Source: Rhodovulum sp. ES.010
Lineage (GTDB): Bacteria > Pseudomonadota > Alphaproteobacteria > Rhodobacterales > Rhodobacteraceae
NCBI RefSeq assembly: GCF_900142935.1
Contig: NZ_FSRS01000001.1
Span: forward strand, 2,892,501 to 2,956,500
DNA: 64,000 nt
Reading direction: 5' to 3'
Shown here: positions 47,533-57,675 of the stretch, piece after piece
Layout: every line of letters starts with the position of its first letter
Position numbering within the stretch: the first letter of the stretch is position 1
Notes under the pieces: generated by a model
Database searches by the model: none
Seen by the model: only the letters and a program-made list of their open reading frames with translations
What the model was told of the DNA's origin: nothing
Made by a program: the position numbers and the translations under genes

Positions 47533-48645
47533 ATGGCATCGGGCATCCGGCTGGAAAAGCTGCGCAAGAGTTTCGGCGGCAACGAGGTGATCAAGGGGAT
47601 CGACCTTGACATCGAGCCGGGCGAGTTCGTGGTGCTCGTCGGCCCCTCGGGCTGCGGAAAATCGACCCTTCTGAACCTGATCGCGGGGCTGGAGACCGTG
47701 GGCTCGGGCGATATCTTCATCGGCGGCAACAAGGTCAACAAGGTGCCGCCCCGCGACCGCGACATCGCGATGGTGTTCCAGTCCTACGCGCTTTATCCGA
47801 CCAAGACGGTGGAACAGAACATCACCTTCGGCATGCAGACGCGACGCATCCCGAAGGAGCGGCAGCAGACCGCCGTCGAGGAGTTTTCCAGACTCCTCCA
47901 GATCGACCACCTGCTCGACCGCAAGCCCGGCCAGTTGTCGGGCGGCCAGCGCCAGCGGGTCGCGATGGGCCGCGCCTTGGTCCGGCAACCGGAGGTCTTC
48001 CTGTTCGACGAGCCGCTTTCCAATCTCGACGCCAAGCTGCGCATAGAGATGCGCACCGAGATCAAGAAGCTGCACCACCGGCTGGGCAAGACCGTGGTCT
48101 ACGTCACCCATGACCAGATCGAGGCGATGACGCTCGCCACCCGGATCGCGGTGATGGACAACGGCCATATCCGGCAGTTCGCCGATCCGGCCACGATCTA
48201 CGAGGAGCCCGTCGACATGTTCGTCGCGGGCTTCATGGGCTCGCCGCCGATGAACATGATTCCGGGGCGTCTACGGCGCGACGGTGGCAGGCTTTTCGTT
48301 CTTCCGCTTGGCGCGCGCGAGACGCTGCGCTTCCCGATGAGCGGTCCGGCGGGCAAGGACGTGACGGCGCCGGACGGGCACGATGTGGTTCTGGGCCTGC
48401 GGCCCGAGACGATCTTCGCCGCCGGCACCGAGCTTCCGGGCGAGCATCGCTACGTTTTCGAGGCGCCCGTCGAGGTGGTGGAACCCACCGGCCCCGACAC
48501 GATGATCGTGTTCCAGATCGATGGGCGGGACTACATCGCGCGTGTCCGCCCCGAGGACGCCGCGAGACCGGGGTCGGCCTTCCGGTTCGAGGTCGACATG
48601 GCCAAGGCCAAGCTCTTCGACGCGGAGACCGGCGAGAGCCTCTGA
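47533..48645 (+). CDS. Sugar ABC transporter ATP-binding protein (UgpC/MsmK type)
   Basis: 370 aa. Walker A is GPSGCGKST, the signature is LSGGQRQRVAMGRALVRQP, and Walker B is FLFDEPLSNLDAKLR, with the switch His in YVTHDQIEAMTLA. A C-terminal TOBE/OB domain of about 120 residues (GLRPETIFAAG onwards) is typical of MalK-like ATPases and may take regulatory contacts. It energises the two permeases upstream. Confidence 0.94.
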   Translation: MASGIRLEKLRKSFGGNEVIKGIDLDIEPGEFVVLVGPSGCGKSTLLNLIAGLETVGSGDIFIGGNKVNKVPPRDRDIAMVFQSYALYPTKTVEQNITFGMQTRRIPKERQQTAVEEFSRLLQIDHLLDRKPGQLSGGQRQRVAMGRALVRQPEVFLFDEPLSNLDAKLRIEMRTEIKKLHHRLGKTVVYVTHDQIEAMTLATRIAVMDNGHIRQFADPATIYEEPVDMFVAGFMGSPPMNMIPGRLRRDGGRLFVLPLGARETLRFPMSGPAGKDVTAPDGHDVVLGLRPETIFAAGTELPGEHRYVFEAPVEVVEPTGPDTMIVFQIDGRDYIARVRPEDAARPGSAFRFEVDMAKAKLFDAETGESL

Positions 48646-48670
48646 CTTCATGAGATGACGTCGTCCGGCC

Positions 48671-48693
48671 CCGGGCATCCCGCCCGGTCCTTT
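48671..48693 (+). terminator. Terminator of the sugar ABC operon
   Basis: Stem CCGGGC (48671-48676), loop ATCCC, stem GCCCGG (48682-48687), then TCCTTT. It starts 26 bp after the ATPase stop and separates it from the iron locus. Confidence 0.55.
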
Positions 48694-48700
48694 AGCTATT

Positions 48701-48744
48701 CCGAGTAAAAAACTCGGATTGACATGGCTGACTGAATAACTCAG
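48701..48744. promoter_or_regulatory. Paired palindromes upstream of the iron locus
   Basis: CCGAGT-AAAAA-ACTCGG (48701-48717) is a perfect inverted repeat. CTGA-ATAAC-TCAG (48732-48744) is a second, shorter one. TTGACA at 48719-48724 lies between them and could be a -35. AT-rich palindromes around a promoter ahead of imelysin/bfd/bfr genes suggest an iron-responsive operator (Irr, RirA or IscR/Iron-Rhodo-box type); which one is not decided here. Confidence 0.45.
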
Positions 48745-48831
48745 GTTTTATCCAAGGCGTCAGGGCCCGGACGCCGGCAAGGGGGGCAGGATTGCCCGGA
48801 AAACGCGACCGACAAAGGGACACGGGAACAC

Positions 48832-50103
48832 ATGAGAGGGAAACTGACCGCGGCGAGCGTGCTCGCCCTGGGCCTGGGCAGCGCCGCGCTGGCGCAGGAT
48901 GCGCCTGAAAAGTCCGCGATTCTGGACACCTATGCGGACATTGCCGAGGCTGGCTATTCCGACAGTCTGGCGCTGGCCCGCGAGTTGCGATCCGCCGTCG
49001 AGGCGTTGATCGCGGAGCCGACGGCCGAGGCGCTTCAGGCCGCGCGCGCGGCCTGGCTCGCGGCGCGCGTGCCCTACCAGCAGACCGAGGTCTACCGCTT
49101 CGGCAACGCCATCGTCGACGACTGGGAGGGCAGGGTGAACGCCTGGCCGCTGGACGAGGGGCTGATCGACTATGTCGAAACCGGCTATGGCGGGCCGTCG
49201 GACGAGAACCGGTTGGCGGCGCTGAACGTCGTCGCGAGCCCGAGCTTCACGTTGTCGGGCCAGACGGTCGATGCGTCCGAGATCACGCCGACGCTCTTGG
49301 AAGAGACCCTGCATGAGGCCGACGGGATCGAGGCGAATGTCGCGACCGGCTATCACGCGATCGAGTTCCTGCTCTGGGGGCAGGACACGAACGGCACCGA
49401 TCCGGGCGCGGGCGACCGGCCGTGGACCGACTACGCGCAGGGGGAGGCCTGCACGAACGGCAATTGCGACCGCCGCGCCGCGTATCTGCAGGCGGCGACC
49501 GACCTGCTGGTCAGCGACCTCGAATGGATGGCCGCGCAATGGGCCGACGGCGCCGCCGCGCGCCAGGCGCTGATGGAAAACGTGGATGCCGGGCTTGCGT
49601 CGATCCTGACCGGGATGGGCTCGCTGTCCTACGGCGAGCAGGCGGGCGAACGGATGCGGCTGGGCCTGATGTTGAACGACCCCGAGGAAGAGCATGACTG
49701 CTTCTCGGACAACACCCACAACAGCCACTATTACGACGGTCTCGGCATCCGGAACGTCTATGTCGGCGAGTATGTCCGCGTCGACGGCACGACCGTCTCC
49801 GGCCCGTCGCTGTCCGAGCTCGTCGCCGCGACCGATGCCGCGCTCGATGCCGAACTGCGCGACAAGCTCGCCCACACGATGATCGAACTCGGCCAGATCA
49901 AGACCGCGGCCGAGGCGGGGTTCTCCTATGACCGGATGCTCGAACGCGGCAACGCCGCCGGCGAGGCGCTGATCATGGGGGGCGTCGACGCGCTGACCGA
50001 CCAGACCCGCAGCATCGAGCGGGTGGTCGCCACGCTCGGGCTCGACGCGATCGAGTTCGAGGGCTCCGACAGCCTCGACAACCCCTCCGCCGTCTTCCAG
50101 TAG
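48832..50103 (+). CDS. Imelysin family iron-regulated protein
   Basis: 423 aa, exported (signal peptide ending LGSAALA/QDAPE). Two helical imelysin repeats are present; the GxHxxE signature is GYHAIEFLLWG (about residues 172-182). EEEHDCFSDNTHNSHYYDG is a conserved imelysin-peptidase M75-type segment. Such proteins sit in the periplasm or on the outer membrane and take part in iron or haem handling; the peptidase label is doubtful. It is first in a run with bfd, bfr, a di-haem oxidoreductase and a second imelysin. Confidence 0.92.
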   Translation: MRGKLTAASVLALGLGSAALAQDAPEKSAILDTYADIAEAGYSDSLALARELRSAVEALIAEPTAEALQAARAAWLAARVPYQQTEVYRFGNAIVDDWEGRVNAWPLDEGLIDYVETGYGGPSDENRLAALNVVASPSFTLSGQTVDASEITPTLLEETLHEADGIEANVATGYHAIEFLLWGQDTNGTDPGAGDRPWTDYAQGEACTNGNCDRRAAYLQAATDLLVSDLEWMAAQWADGAAARQALMENVDAGLASILTGMGSLSYGEQAGERMRLGLMLNDPEEEHDCFSDNTHNSHYYDGLGIRNVYVGEYVRVDGTTVSGPSLSELVAATDAALDAELRDKLAHTMIELGQIKTAAEAGFSYDRMLERGNAAGEALIMGGVDALTDQTRSIERVVATLGLDAIEFEGSDSLDNPSAVFQ

Positions 50104-50158
50104 CCCCCCAGCCGGGGCCCGCCACGGGGGCCCCGGCCCAGACCCGAGAGACGCCGTC

Positions 50159-50404
50159 ATGATCGTCTGCAGCTGCCGCAACATCACCGACCAGGAAATC
50201 CACGCCGCCATCGACTGGATGCGCGCCTCGGACCCGGCAACGCTCATCACGCCGGGCAAAGTCTTTCGGGCGCTTGGGAAATCCGCAGATTGCGGGTGCT
50301 GCATGCCGAACTTTCTCGATAGGATGAGGGCGAATCCAAACCTGGAGGTTCCCTCGGACCTCCAGAACCTCCGCCCAGCCATCAGCAAGGAGAAACCGGC
50401 ATGA
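50159..50404 (+). CDS. bfd: Bacterioferritin-associated ferredoxin Bfd
   Basis: 81 aa [2Fe-2S] protein. Cluster cysteines are Cys4, Cys6, Cys45 and Cys48 (IVCSCRNIT and [10 protein letters not shown]). It reduces the ferric core of bacterioferritin to release iron. The bfr gene overlaps its stop by 4 bp, which is the classical pair. The C-terminal tail is longer than in E. coli Bfd. Confidence 0.94.
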   Translation: MIVCSCRNITDQEIHAAIDWMRASDPATLITPGKVFRALGKSADCGCCMPNFLDRMRANPNLEVPSDLQNLRPAISKEKPA

Positions 50405-50886
50405 AAGGCGATCCCAAGGTCATCGAGTATCTCAACCGCGCGTTGCGCAGCGAGTTGACGGCGATCAACCAGTACTGGCTGCACTACCGGATGCAGGACG
50501 ATTGGGGCCTTGGCCACATGGCCAAGAAGAGCCGCGAGGAGAGCGTCGAGGAGATGCACCACGCCGACAAGCTGGTCGAGCGCATCCTGTTCCTCGAAGG
50601 TCTTCCGAACCTGCAGAAGCTCGACTCGCTGCGTATCGGCCAGACGCCGAAGGAAACGCTGGAATGCGACCTCGCCGCCGAGCACGAGGCGCGGGCGCTG
50701 TACAAGGAAGCGCGGGAATACTGCGTCGAGGCGGGCGACTACGTCACCAAGGAACTGTTCGATGAACTGCTTGCCGACGAGGAAGGGCATATCGACTTCC
50801 TTGAAACCCAGCTCGACCTGTTCGAGCGGATCGGACCGGAGAATTATGCGCAACTCAACGCCACTCGGATGGACGAAGCCGACTAG
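50401..50886 (+). CDS. bfr: Bacterioferritin Bfr
   Basis: 161 aa iron-storage protein of the 24-mer haem-binding type. The ferroxidase ligands Glu18, Glu51, His54, Glu94, Glu127 and His130 are all in register, and Met52, which binds the inter-subunit haem, is present (EEMHHADK). It stores iron and protects from oxidation. The next gene starts 41 bp before its stop. Confidence 0.96.
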   Translation: MKGDPKVIEYLNRALRSELTAINQYWLHYRMQDDWGLGHMAKKSREESVEEMHHADKLVERILFLEGLPNLQKLDSLRIGQTPKETLECDLAAEHEARALYKEAREYCVEAGDYVTKELFDELLADEEGHIDFLETQLDLFERIGPENYAQLNATRMDEAD

Positions 50887-52387
50887 CGCCCTGGCCGCGG
50901 TCCTGACGGCCGCGGCCCCCGCCCTGTCCGGGGTGCTGGACGAGCCGCACCTGGACATCATCCCCCGCACCGCAGAGGAAACCGACCGCATCGCCGGGGC
51001 GACGGCGCTGCCCACGGATTTCTCTGCGCCGCAGACCTTCGAGGAGATGTCGGCCGGGGCGGCCACGGTTCGGGCGCGGGCCAACCCGGATGCCTTTTCC
51101 CAGCCCTCGGCCAATATCGGCTTCGAGGGAGAACTGACGTTCAAGGTCGGCAACGGGCTCTTTCGCAAGATCTGGGTCTCGGCGCCGGCCTCCACCCGCG
51201 CCTCGGACGGGTTGGGGCCGCTTTACAACGCGCGATCCTGCCAGCGCTGCCACCTCAAGGACGGGCGGGGCCATCCTCCCGAGGGGCCCGAGGACAGCGC
51301 CGTCTCGATGTTCCTGCGGGTCTCGATTCCGGGCGGGCCGGACGACACCATCGACGAGATCGAGGACTATATCGCGACCCTGCCCGAGCCGACCTACGGC
51401 ACCCAGATCCAGGACCGCGCCCTGCCGGGCCACGCCGCCGAAGGGCGGATGGAGATCGCCTACGAGGAGATCGAGGTGCCGCTTGCGGGCGGCGAGGTCG
51501 CGCATCTGCGCAAGCCCACCTACCGGCTGGCCGATCCCGGCTACGGGCCGCTGCACGCGGACGCGATGCTGAGCCCGCGGGTCGCGCCGCAGATGATCGG
51601 GCTGGGGCTGCTGGAAGCGATCCCGGCGGCCGACATCCTGGCCTGGGCGGACCCGGAAGACGCGGATGGCGACGGGATTTCCGGGCGGCCGAACATCGTC
51701 TGGTCGGTGGAATACGACATGGCGATGCTGGGCCGCTTCGGGCTCAAGGCCGGTGCACCGACGATCCGCCATCAGTCGGCCGCCGCCTTCGCCGGGGATA
51801 TCGGCATTTCCAACCCGCTCTTTCCGGACGCCTTCGGCGCGTGCACCTCGGGCCAGGCGGCCTGCATCACCGCGCCCCATGGCGACGGAGACGAGCGCGT
51901 GTTCGAGATCGACGCCGAGGGCCTCGACCTCGTGACCTTCTACAGCCAGAACCTCGCCGTGCCGGCGCGCCGCGACGTCGACGACCCCGAGGTGTTGCGC
52001 GGGAAAAGGGTCTTTCACGAGACCGGCTGCGCGTCGTGCCACCGGCCCTCTTACGTGACCCACCGTCTGAACGACCGGCCGGCGCAGAGCTTTCAACTGA
52101 TCTGGCCCTATACCGACATGCTGCTGCACGACATGGGGGATGGCCTGGCCGACACCCGGCCCGAGGCGCGGGCGACGGGTCGGGAATGGCGCACGCCCCC
52201 GCTTTGGGGGATCGGTCTGACGGATCAGGTCAGCGGCCACAGCCATTTCCTGCATGACGGCCGGGCGCGGTCGCTGCTCGAAGCGATCCTCTGGCATGGG
52301 GGCGAGGCCGAGGCGCAGCGCGCTGCCGTCGCCGCGATGGACCCCGAGGACCGCGCCGCCCTGATCCGCTTCCTGGAGAGCCTGTGA
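50846..52387 (+). CDS. Di-haem c-type oxidoreductase (DUF1111)
   Basis: 513 aa. The N-terminus looks like an export signal ([14 protein letters not shown]). Two haem c sites are visible: CQRCH near residue 133 and CASCH near residue 395. [20 protein letters not shown] near the C-terminus is typical of the DUF1111 di-haem family, related to MauG/CCP-like peroxidases. The start overlaps bfr by 41 bp and has GGAG before ATG. It is sandwiched between imelysin genes, a conserved arrangement whose role is presumably redox steps in iron uptake. Confidence 0.9.
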   Translation: MRNSTPLGWTKPTSALAAVLTAAAPALSGVLDEPHLDIIPRTAEETDRIAGATALPTDFSAPQTFEEMSAGAATVRARANPDAFSQPSANIGFEGELTFKVGNGLFRKIWVSAPASTRASDGLGPLYNARSCQRCHLKDGRGHPPEGPEDSAVSMFLRVSIPGGPDDTIDEIEDYIATLPEPTYGTQIQDRALPGHAAEGRMEIAYEEIEVPLAGGEVAHLRKPTYRLADPGYGPLHADAMLSPRVAPQMIGLGLLEAIPAADILAWADPEDADGDGISGRPNIVWSVEYDMAMLGRFGLKAGAPTIRHQSAAAFAGDIGISNPLFPDAFGACTSGQAACITAPHGDGDERVFEIDAEGLDLVTFYSQNLAVPARRDVDDPEVLRGKRVFHETGCASCHRPSYVTHRLNDRPAQSFQLIWPYTDMLLHDMGDGLADTRPEARATGREWRTPPLWGIGLTDQVSGHSHFLHDGRARSLLEAILWHGGEAEAQRAAVAAMDPEDRAALIRFLESL

Positions 52388-53394
52388 TGTTGCGCGGACT
52401 GATGCTGGTCCTGGCGCTCATGTGGTTCAAGGCCGCCTCGGCCGAGGTGCCGCTGGACAAGATCGTCGGGGACCACGTCATCGCGGGGTTCGCGCGCCTT
52501 GCCGAGGAGGGCGCCGCGCTTGACGCCGTCGCGGCCGAGCGGTGCGCGCCGGGGGATGCGGCGCTGCGCAATGCCTGGGCCGGGGCGTTCGATGCGTGGC
52601 TGCGTGTCTCCCACCTGCGCTTCGGGCCCACCGAAACCGACGATCGGGCCTTTGCCCTGGCGTTCTGGCCCGATAGCCGGGGTGCCACCCCTAGGGCCCT
52701 GTCGGGCCTGATCGCCGAGCGCGACCCGGTCATCGAGGAGCCCGACGCGTTCGCGACCGTGTCGATCGCCGCGCGGGGCTTCTACGCCATGGAATTCCTG
52801 CTCCATGATCCGGCCTTCGCCGGGGACGAGGCGGCCGCGTACCGCTGTGCGCTGGTCCGGGCCATCGCCCGCGACATCGCGGCGGTGTCCCGGGCGATCC
52901 TCGCCGACTGGCGCACGGACTATGCCGCGTCGATCCGCACCGCCGGCCGCAACGAGACCTACCGCAGCCGCGAGGAGGCCGCGCAGGAGTTCTTCAAGGC
53001 GCTGTCCGGGGGGCTGCAATTCACCTCCGACACCCGGCTCGGCCGCCCGCTCGGCACGTTCGAGCGCCCGCGCCCGACCCGTGCCGAGGCGCGCCGGTCG
53101 GGGCGGTCGCTGCACCATGTCGCGCTGTCGCTGGCGGGAACGCGCGAGCTTGCGCTGCTGTTGGCCGCGGACCACCCCGGGATCGCCGCCCGGATCGGCG
53201 ACGCCTACGACCGCGCCTTCGCGCTGGCGGACGAGCTGAACGATCCTGTCTTCGCGGGCGTCGAGACGCCCGCAGGGCGGCTGCGGGTGGAGATCCTGCA
53301 ACAGGCGATCGACCGGATCCGCGAGATCGTCGCGCGGGAGCTTGGCCCCACGCTGGGCGTCGCGGCCGGATTCAATGCCCTGGACGGAGACTGA
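52387..53394 (+). CDS. Second imelysin-like protein
   Basis: 335 aa with a signal peptide (LALMWFKAASA/EVPLD). The imelysin-type helical repeat is present, but the signature is degenerate: GFYAMEFLLHD instead of GxHxxE, so the His is replaced by Tyr and metal binding may differ. It starts on the TGATG of the di-haem gene stop, giving tight coupling. Likely works with the di-haem protein and the DUF1513 protein that follows. Confidence 0.88.
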   Translation: MLRGLMLVLALMWFKAASAEVPLDKIVGDHVIAGFARLAEEGAALDAVAAERCAPGDAALRNAWAGAFDAWLRVSHLRFGPTETDDRAFALAFWPDSRGATPRALSGLIAERDPVIEEPDAFATVSIAARGFYAMEFLLHDPAFAGDEAAAYRCALVRAIARDIAAVSRAILADWRTDYAASIRTAGRNETYRSREEAAQEFFKALSGGLQFTSDTRLGRPLGTFERPRPTRAEARRSGRSLHHVALSLAGTRELALLLAADHPGIAARIGDAYDRAFALADELNDPVFAGVETPAGRLRVEILQQAIDRIREIVARELGPTLGVAAGFNALDGD

Positions 53395-53397
53395 CGG

Positions 53398-54492
53398 ATG
53401 ACCACGCGCCGCGGATTCCTGGCCGGCCTGGTGGCCACGGGCCTCGCTCCCAGACCGACCTGGGCGGAGGCGGGCGACCCCGCCTATCTCGGCGCCGCGC
53501 GCCGCCCCGATGGCAGCTACGCGCTGTTCGGGCTGTCGGCGGCGGGCGAGGCGCTGTTCGACGTGCCGCTGCCGGATCGCGGACACGCGGCCGCGGCCCA
53601 CCCCCACCGGCCCGAGGCCGTCGCCTTCGCGCGCCGGCCGGGGACCTTCGCGGTTGTGGTCGATTGCGTGACCGGCGCGGTGCGCGCCCGGCTGGAGGCG
53701 GCGCCGGGCCGGCATTTCTATGGCCATGGCGCGTTTTCGGCCGATGGCGCGCTGCTGTTCACGCCCGAGAACGACTACGAGGCGGCGCGCGGCGTCATCG
53801 GTGTCCGGGACACGCGCGCCGGCTATGTCCGGGTAGGCGAGTTCGAGTCGGGCGGTGTCGGCCCCCACGAGATCCGGCTGATGCCCGACGGCGAAACGCT
53901 GGTCGTCGCAAATGGCGGGATCGAGACCCACCCCGACTCGGGGCGGGCGAAGCTGAACATTCCCCTGATGCGTCCGAACCTCGCCTATATGGGGCTCGAC
54001 GGTCGGCCGCGCGAGACGGTCGAACTGCCGCCCGAGCTGCACCGCAATTCCATACGGCATCTCGCGGTCGGAGCGGACGGGCTGGTGGGCTTCGCGATGC
54101 AGTGGCAGGGCGACCTGGCCGAGGCGCCACCGCTTGTCGGCCTCCACCGCCGGGACGAGGCGGTGCGACTGCTGGTGGCCGAAGGCGCGGAGCAGCGCGC
54201 GATGGAGGGCTATGCCGGCAGCATCGCGCTGTCCCCCGCCACGGGGCAGGTCGCGATCTCTTCGCCGCGGGGCGGCCGGGCGCAGTTCTTCGACACGGCA
54301 AGCGGCCGGCATGTCGGCACGTTCCTTGGCCCGGACATCTGCGGTCTGGCCGAGGCGGCGGACGGTGTGCTGACGAGTGCGGGAAGCGGGCGCGTCTCGC
54401 TCGCCGGCCCCGAGGGCGGACGCTGGAATCGCGACCATCGCTGCCAGTGGGACAACCACCTCGTGGCGCTGCCCCGTACCATGCGAGTCTAG
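53398..54492 (+). CDS. DUF1513 exported beta-propeller protein
   Basis: 364 aa. The N-terminus TTRRGFLAGLVATGLA is a Tat-type signal, so the protein is exported folded, perhaps with a metal. The body shows repeated beta-propeller blades and DUF1513 motifs such as GHGAFSADGALLFTPENDYE, GVGPHEIRLMPDG and NSIRHLAVGADG. It closes the iron locus 3 bp after the second imelysin gene. The function is unknown; the conserved linkage argues for periplasmic iron handling. Confidence 0.88.
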   Translation: MTTRRGFLAGLVATGLAPRPTWAEAGDPAYLGAARRPDGSYALFGLSAAGEALFDVPLPDRGHAAAAHPHRPEAVAFARRPGTFAVVVDCVTGAVRARLEAAPGRHFYGHGAFSADGALLFTPENDYEAARGVIGVRDTRAGYVRVGEFESGGVGPHEIRLMPDGETLVVANGGIETHPDSGRAKLNIPLMRPNLAYMGLDGRPRETVELPPELHRNSIRHLAVGADGLVGFAMQWQGDLAEAPPLVGLHRRDEAVRLLVAEGAEQRAMEGYAGSIALSPATGQVAISSPRGGRAQFFDTASGRHVGTFLGPDICGLAEAADGVLTSAGSGRVSLAGPEGGRWNRDHRCQWDNHLVALPRTMRV

Positions 54493-54626
54493 GACAATCC
54501 GCCTCGCAACTTGGGATTGATGCGAAAATGCACGACGCGGGCACGTTTAGCGTTCCGTGTCGTGGCTTCGCCTAGTCTTGCGTTGCGCATGGTGACATAG
54601 TCGCGCCGCAAGTCGGGGAGCGATGG

Positions 54627-55592
54627 ATGCCGGAAAAGACTGTATTGGTAACGGGTGGGGCCGGGTTCATCGGCTCGCATCTCTGCGATCGGCTGAGTGC
54701 GGACGGGGTGCGGGTCATCTGCGTCGACAATCTTGCAACCGGCAACCTGGAGAGGATTGCCCATCTGGTGGGCCGCGAGTCCTTCCGCTTCGTGCGGCAC
54801 GATGTCGAAATGCCCTTCGACCCGGGCGAGCCGGTGTCGGAGATCTACAATCTCGCCTGTCCGGCCTCGCCCGCCCAGTACGGCCGCGACCCGATCCGCA
54901 CCTTCAGGACCAACGTTCTCGGCGCGATGAACGTGCTGGAGCTGGCCGCCGCGCAGGGCGCGCGCATCCTTCAGGCGTCGACCTCCGAAATCTATGGCGA
55001 CCCCGATCGGAGCCCGCAGCCCGAAACCTATTTCGGCAACGTCAACACCATGGGCCCCCGGGCCTGCTATGACGAGGGCAAACGGGGCGCCGAGACGCTG
55101 TTCTACCACTATCGCCACGAGCGCGGCGTCGACACGCGGATCGCGCGCATCTTCAATACCTACGGTCCGCGAATGGCGCGCGACGATGGCCGCGTGGTCT
55201 CGAACCTCATCGTCCAGGCCCTCACCGGCGCGCGGCTGACCATCTACGGCAGCGGCGAGCAGACCCGGTCGTTCTGCTATATCGACGATCTGGTCGAGGG
55301 GCTGGTGCGCCTAATGGCGGCGCCGGCGAGTTGCCAAGGGCCCGTGAACCTCGGCAATCCGGCCGAGTTCACGGTGCTGGACCTGGCCGAGATGGTGCTT
55401 GCCAAGACCGGATCGGCCTCCGGGCTGGTGTTCCGCCCGCTGCCCGAGGACGACCCGCAGCAGCGGCGCCCGGATATCTCGCGTGCCCGGCACATTCTCG
55501 ACTGGACGCCGACGGTTGGCCTGGGTGAGGGGCTCGATCGGTCGATCGCGTATTTCGCCGAGCTCGTGCACCAGGGCAAGACCGGGGAATGA
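54627..55592 (+). CDS. NAD-dependent epimerase/decarboxylase, UDP-glucuronate decarboxylase-like
   Basis: 321 aa extended SDR. The NAD motif is [16 protein letters not shown], the active site is Thr/Ser in [11 protein letters not shown] with Tyr/Lys in [11 protein letters not shown], and the UXS-type features [11 protein letters not shown] and [11 protein letters not shown] are present. It would convert UDP-glucuronate to UDP-xylose for surface polysaccharide. The length and motifs favour UXS over UDP-glucose epimerase. It has its own 134-bp upstream region and precedes exopolysaccharide-type genes. Confidence 0.88.
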   Translation: MPEKTVLVTGGAGFIGSHLCDRLSADGVRVICVDNLATGNLERIAHLVGRESFRFVRHDVEMPFDPGEPVSEIYNLACPASPAQYGRDPIRTFRTNVLGAMNVLELAAAQGARILQASTSEIYGDPDRSPQPETYFGNVNTMGPRACYDEGKRGAETLFYHYRHERGVDTRIARIFNTYGPRMARDDGRVVSNLIVQALTGARLTIYGSGEQTRSFCYIDDLVEGLVRLMAAPASCQGPVNLGNPAEFTVLDLAEMVLAKTGSASGLVFRPLPEDDPQQRRPDISRARHILDWTPTVGLGEGLDRSIAYFAELVHQGKTGE

Positions 55593-55820
55593 GGCTGCAA
55601 ACGACCAAGCCACCGCACGGGTGCCTGTCGCGCAGGCCGCCACCTTCCCCCGGGCAAGGTCGTCGGGCTGCGCACGGCCGGGGCGGTCTGGCGGGCCGGC
55701 CCCCGGAAGCGCGGTGGCCGGAAGCCGGCCGCGGGGGCGCGCGCGCCTCCGGCACGGGGCCCATCGGGATCGGTCCCGCGGCCCGGCCGGCGGCGCGGGT
55801 CCCGGGCAGGATGCTCGCCG

Positions 55821-57665
55821 ATGCGCATGCGCGGTGAGACCGCCGCCATGGGCCTTGCCGGGCCTCGGTGCGTGCCGGTCTACAGCCCGGCGATGACGTG
55901 GCGCTACCGCGCCTCGGTCCTGCTCTGGGCGGCGACCGTGCTTTACTTCTGGTCCTGGTGGTTCCAGCCGGAGCACAACATCGGTTGGGTCCGCTACGGG
56001 ATCATCACGCTGGCGGTGGGCTGGATCATGTTCCTCCAGCTCTACTTCCTGAACGCGATGCTGCGCGCGGTGCGGCCTGTGGGCGATCTCTCCGGGCTCG
56101 GCAGCCCGCGCGTCGCGGTGGTGGTGACGAAAAGCCCCGCCGAGCCCTTCGAGGTGGTGCGCCGCACGCTGGAGGGGATGCTGGCGCAGGATTTCCCGCA
56201 CGACACCTGGCTTGCCGACGAGGACCCCGCGCCCGACACGCTGGCCTGGTGCGCGGCCAACGGCGTGAAGGTCTCGACCCGTAAGGGCCGGGCCGACTAT
56301 CACCGGGCGGAATGGCCGCGGCGCACCCGCTGCAAGGAGGGCAACCTCGCCTTCTTCTATGACCAGTTCGGCTACGACCGGTACGACTTCGTCTCGCAGC
56401 TCGATGCCGACCACGTGCCGCAGCCCGGCTACCTGCGCGAGGTCCTGCGACCGTTCCTAGACCCGCGCGTCGGCTATGTCAGCGCGCCGTCGATCTGCGC
56501 GCGCAACGAACGCGAAAGCTGGGCGGCGCGGATGCGGCTGCACCACGAGGGCATGTTCCACGGCATCCTGCAGGCGGGCTATTCCAACGGCTGGGCGCCG
56601 ATGTGCATCGGCTCGCATTACGCGGTGCGGACGCGGGCCTTGCGCGAGATCGGCGGGCTGGGCCCGGAACTGGCCGAGGACCACTCCACCTCGATGATGA
56701 TGAACGCCCATGGCTGGCGCGGCGTGCATGCCTTCGACGCGATCGCCATCGGCGACGGGCCGGTGACCTTCTCCGACATGCTGACCCAGGAATTCCAGTG
56801 GTCGCGCAGCCTGGTGACGCTGCTGCTGCGCCATACGCCGCGCTATTTCCGAGGTCTCGGGCCGGTCCTCAAGTTCCAGTTCCTGTTCTCGCAGCTCTGG
56901 TATCCGATGTTCGCGCTGTTCATGCTGGCGACCACGCTGGTTCCCGTGAGCGCCGTTCTGTTCGACATGCGCTATGCGGATGTCACATATCCCGCCTTCA
57001 TCGCCCACAGCCTGCCGGTGGTGCTGGCCTTCGTGCTGATCGCCTATCAGCTCAAGGCCGACGGGCTGTTCCGGCCCACCGACGCCAAGGTCATCGGCTG
57101 GGAAAAGGCGCTCTTTCAATGCGCGCAATGGCCCTGGGTGCTCTGGGGCTGCCTGATGGCGGTGCGCGACAGCGTGACCGGGCGCTTCGTCGATTTCCGG
57201 ATCACGCCGAAGGGCGCGTCGGCCACGGCCAAGCTGCCCTTGCGGGTGGTGGCGCCCTACGCGGTGATCGCGGCGGTCTGCATCCTGCCCGTGTTGATCG
57301 TCGACGACTGCGAGAACGCCGCCGGCTTCTACCTGCTGTGTCTTTTCAACGCAGTGCTCTACCTGGCCGTTCTCGCCGTCGCGATCATGCATCATATCTG
57401 GGAGAACGGCGTGGACCTGCTGTCGAATCTGCGCGTCTACGGGCCGCAGGTGGCGGCGACGGTCGGGATCGCGGGGCTGATGGTTGCGGCGGGCTGGCTG
57501 CGGGGCATGCAGAGCGTGCACTACCTCTCGGCCGGGCTCGGTCCCTATCAGTTCACCAAGGTCGAATTCCTGGTCTCCGGCGCGGGCCAGGGCGGCGGCA
57601 AGGCCATGCATTACTCGCTCGACCTTCCCTTCACGCGCCGTGACTGGGAACCGCCCGTGAAATAA
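55821..57665 (+). CDS. Membrane glycosyltransferase family 2 (cellulose-synthase-like)
   Basis: About 614 aa. Two N-terminal membrane segments precede a cytoplasmic GT-A domain: VAVVVTKSPAEPFEVVRRTL, the DxD in SQLDADHVPQ, AEDHST and QEFQWSRS in place of the TED and QxxRW boxes. At least five further membrane segments follow. This is the layout of processive beta-glycan synthases that polymerise and extrude sugar. The start is uncertain: ATG 55821 has AGGATG before it, and 55848 or 55893 are alternatives. The 228 bp upstream show no other gene. A GH26-like hydrolase is 10 bp downstream. Confidence 0.85.
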   Translation: MRMRGETAAMGLAGPRCVPVYSPAMTWRYRASVLLWAATVLYFWSWWFQPEHNIGWVRYGIITLAVGWIMFLQLYFLNAMLRAVRPVGDLSGLGSPRVAVVVTKSPAEPFEVVRRTLEGMLAQDFPHDTWLADEDPAPDTLAWCAANGVKVSTRKGRADYHRAEWPRRTRCKEGNLAFFYDQFGYDRYDFVSQLDADHVPQPGYLREVLRPFLDPRVGYVSAPSICARNERESWAARMRLHHEGMFHGILQAGYSNGWAPMCIGSHYAVRTRALREIGGLGPELAEDHSTSMMMNAHGWRGVHAFDAIAIGDGPVTFSDMLTQEFQWSRSLVTLLLRHTPRYFRGLGPVLKFQFLFSQLWYPMFALFMLATTLVPVSAVLFDMRYADVTYPAFIAHSLPVVLAFVLIAYQLKADGLFRPTDAKVIGWEKALFQCAQWPWVLWGCLMAVRDSVTGRFVDFRITPKGASATAKLPLRVVAPYAVIAAVCILPVLIVDDCENAAGFYLLCLFNAVLYLAVLAVAIMHHIWENGVDLLSNLRVYGPQVAATVGIAGLMVAAGWLRGMQSVHYLSAGLGPYQFTKVEFLVSGAGQGGGKAMHYSLDLPFTRRDWEPPVK

Positions 57666-57675
57666 GGACTGGACC

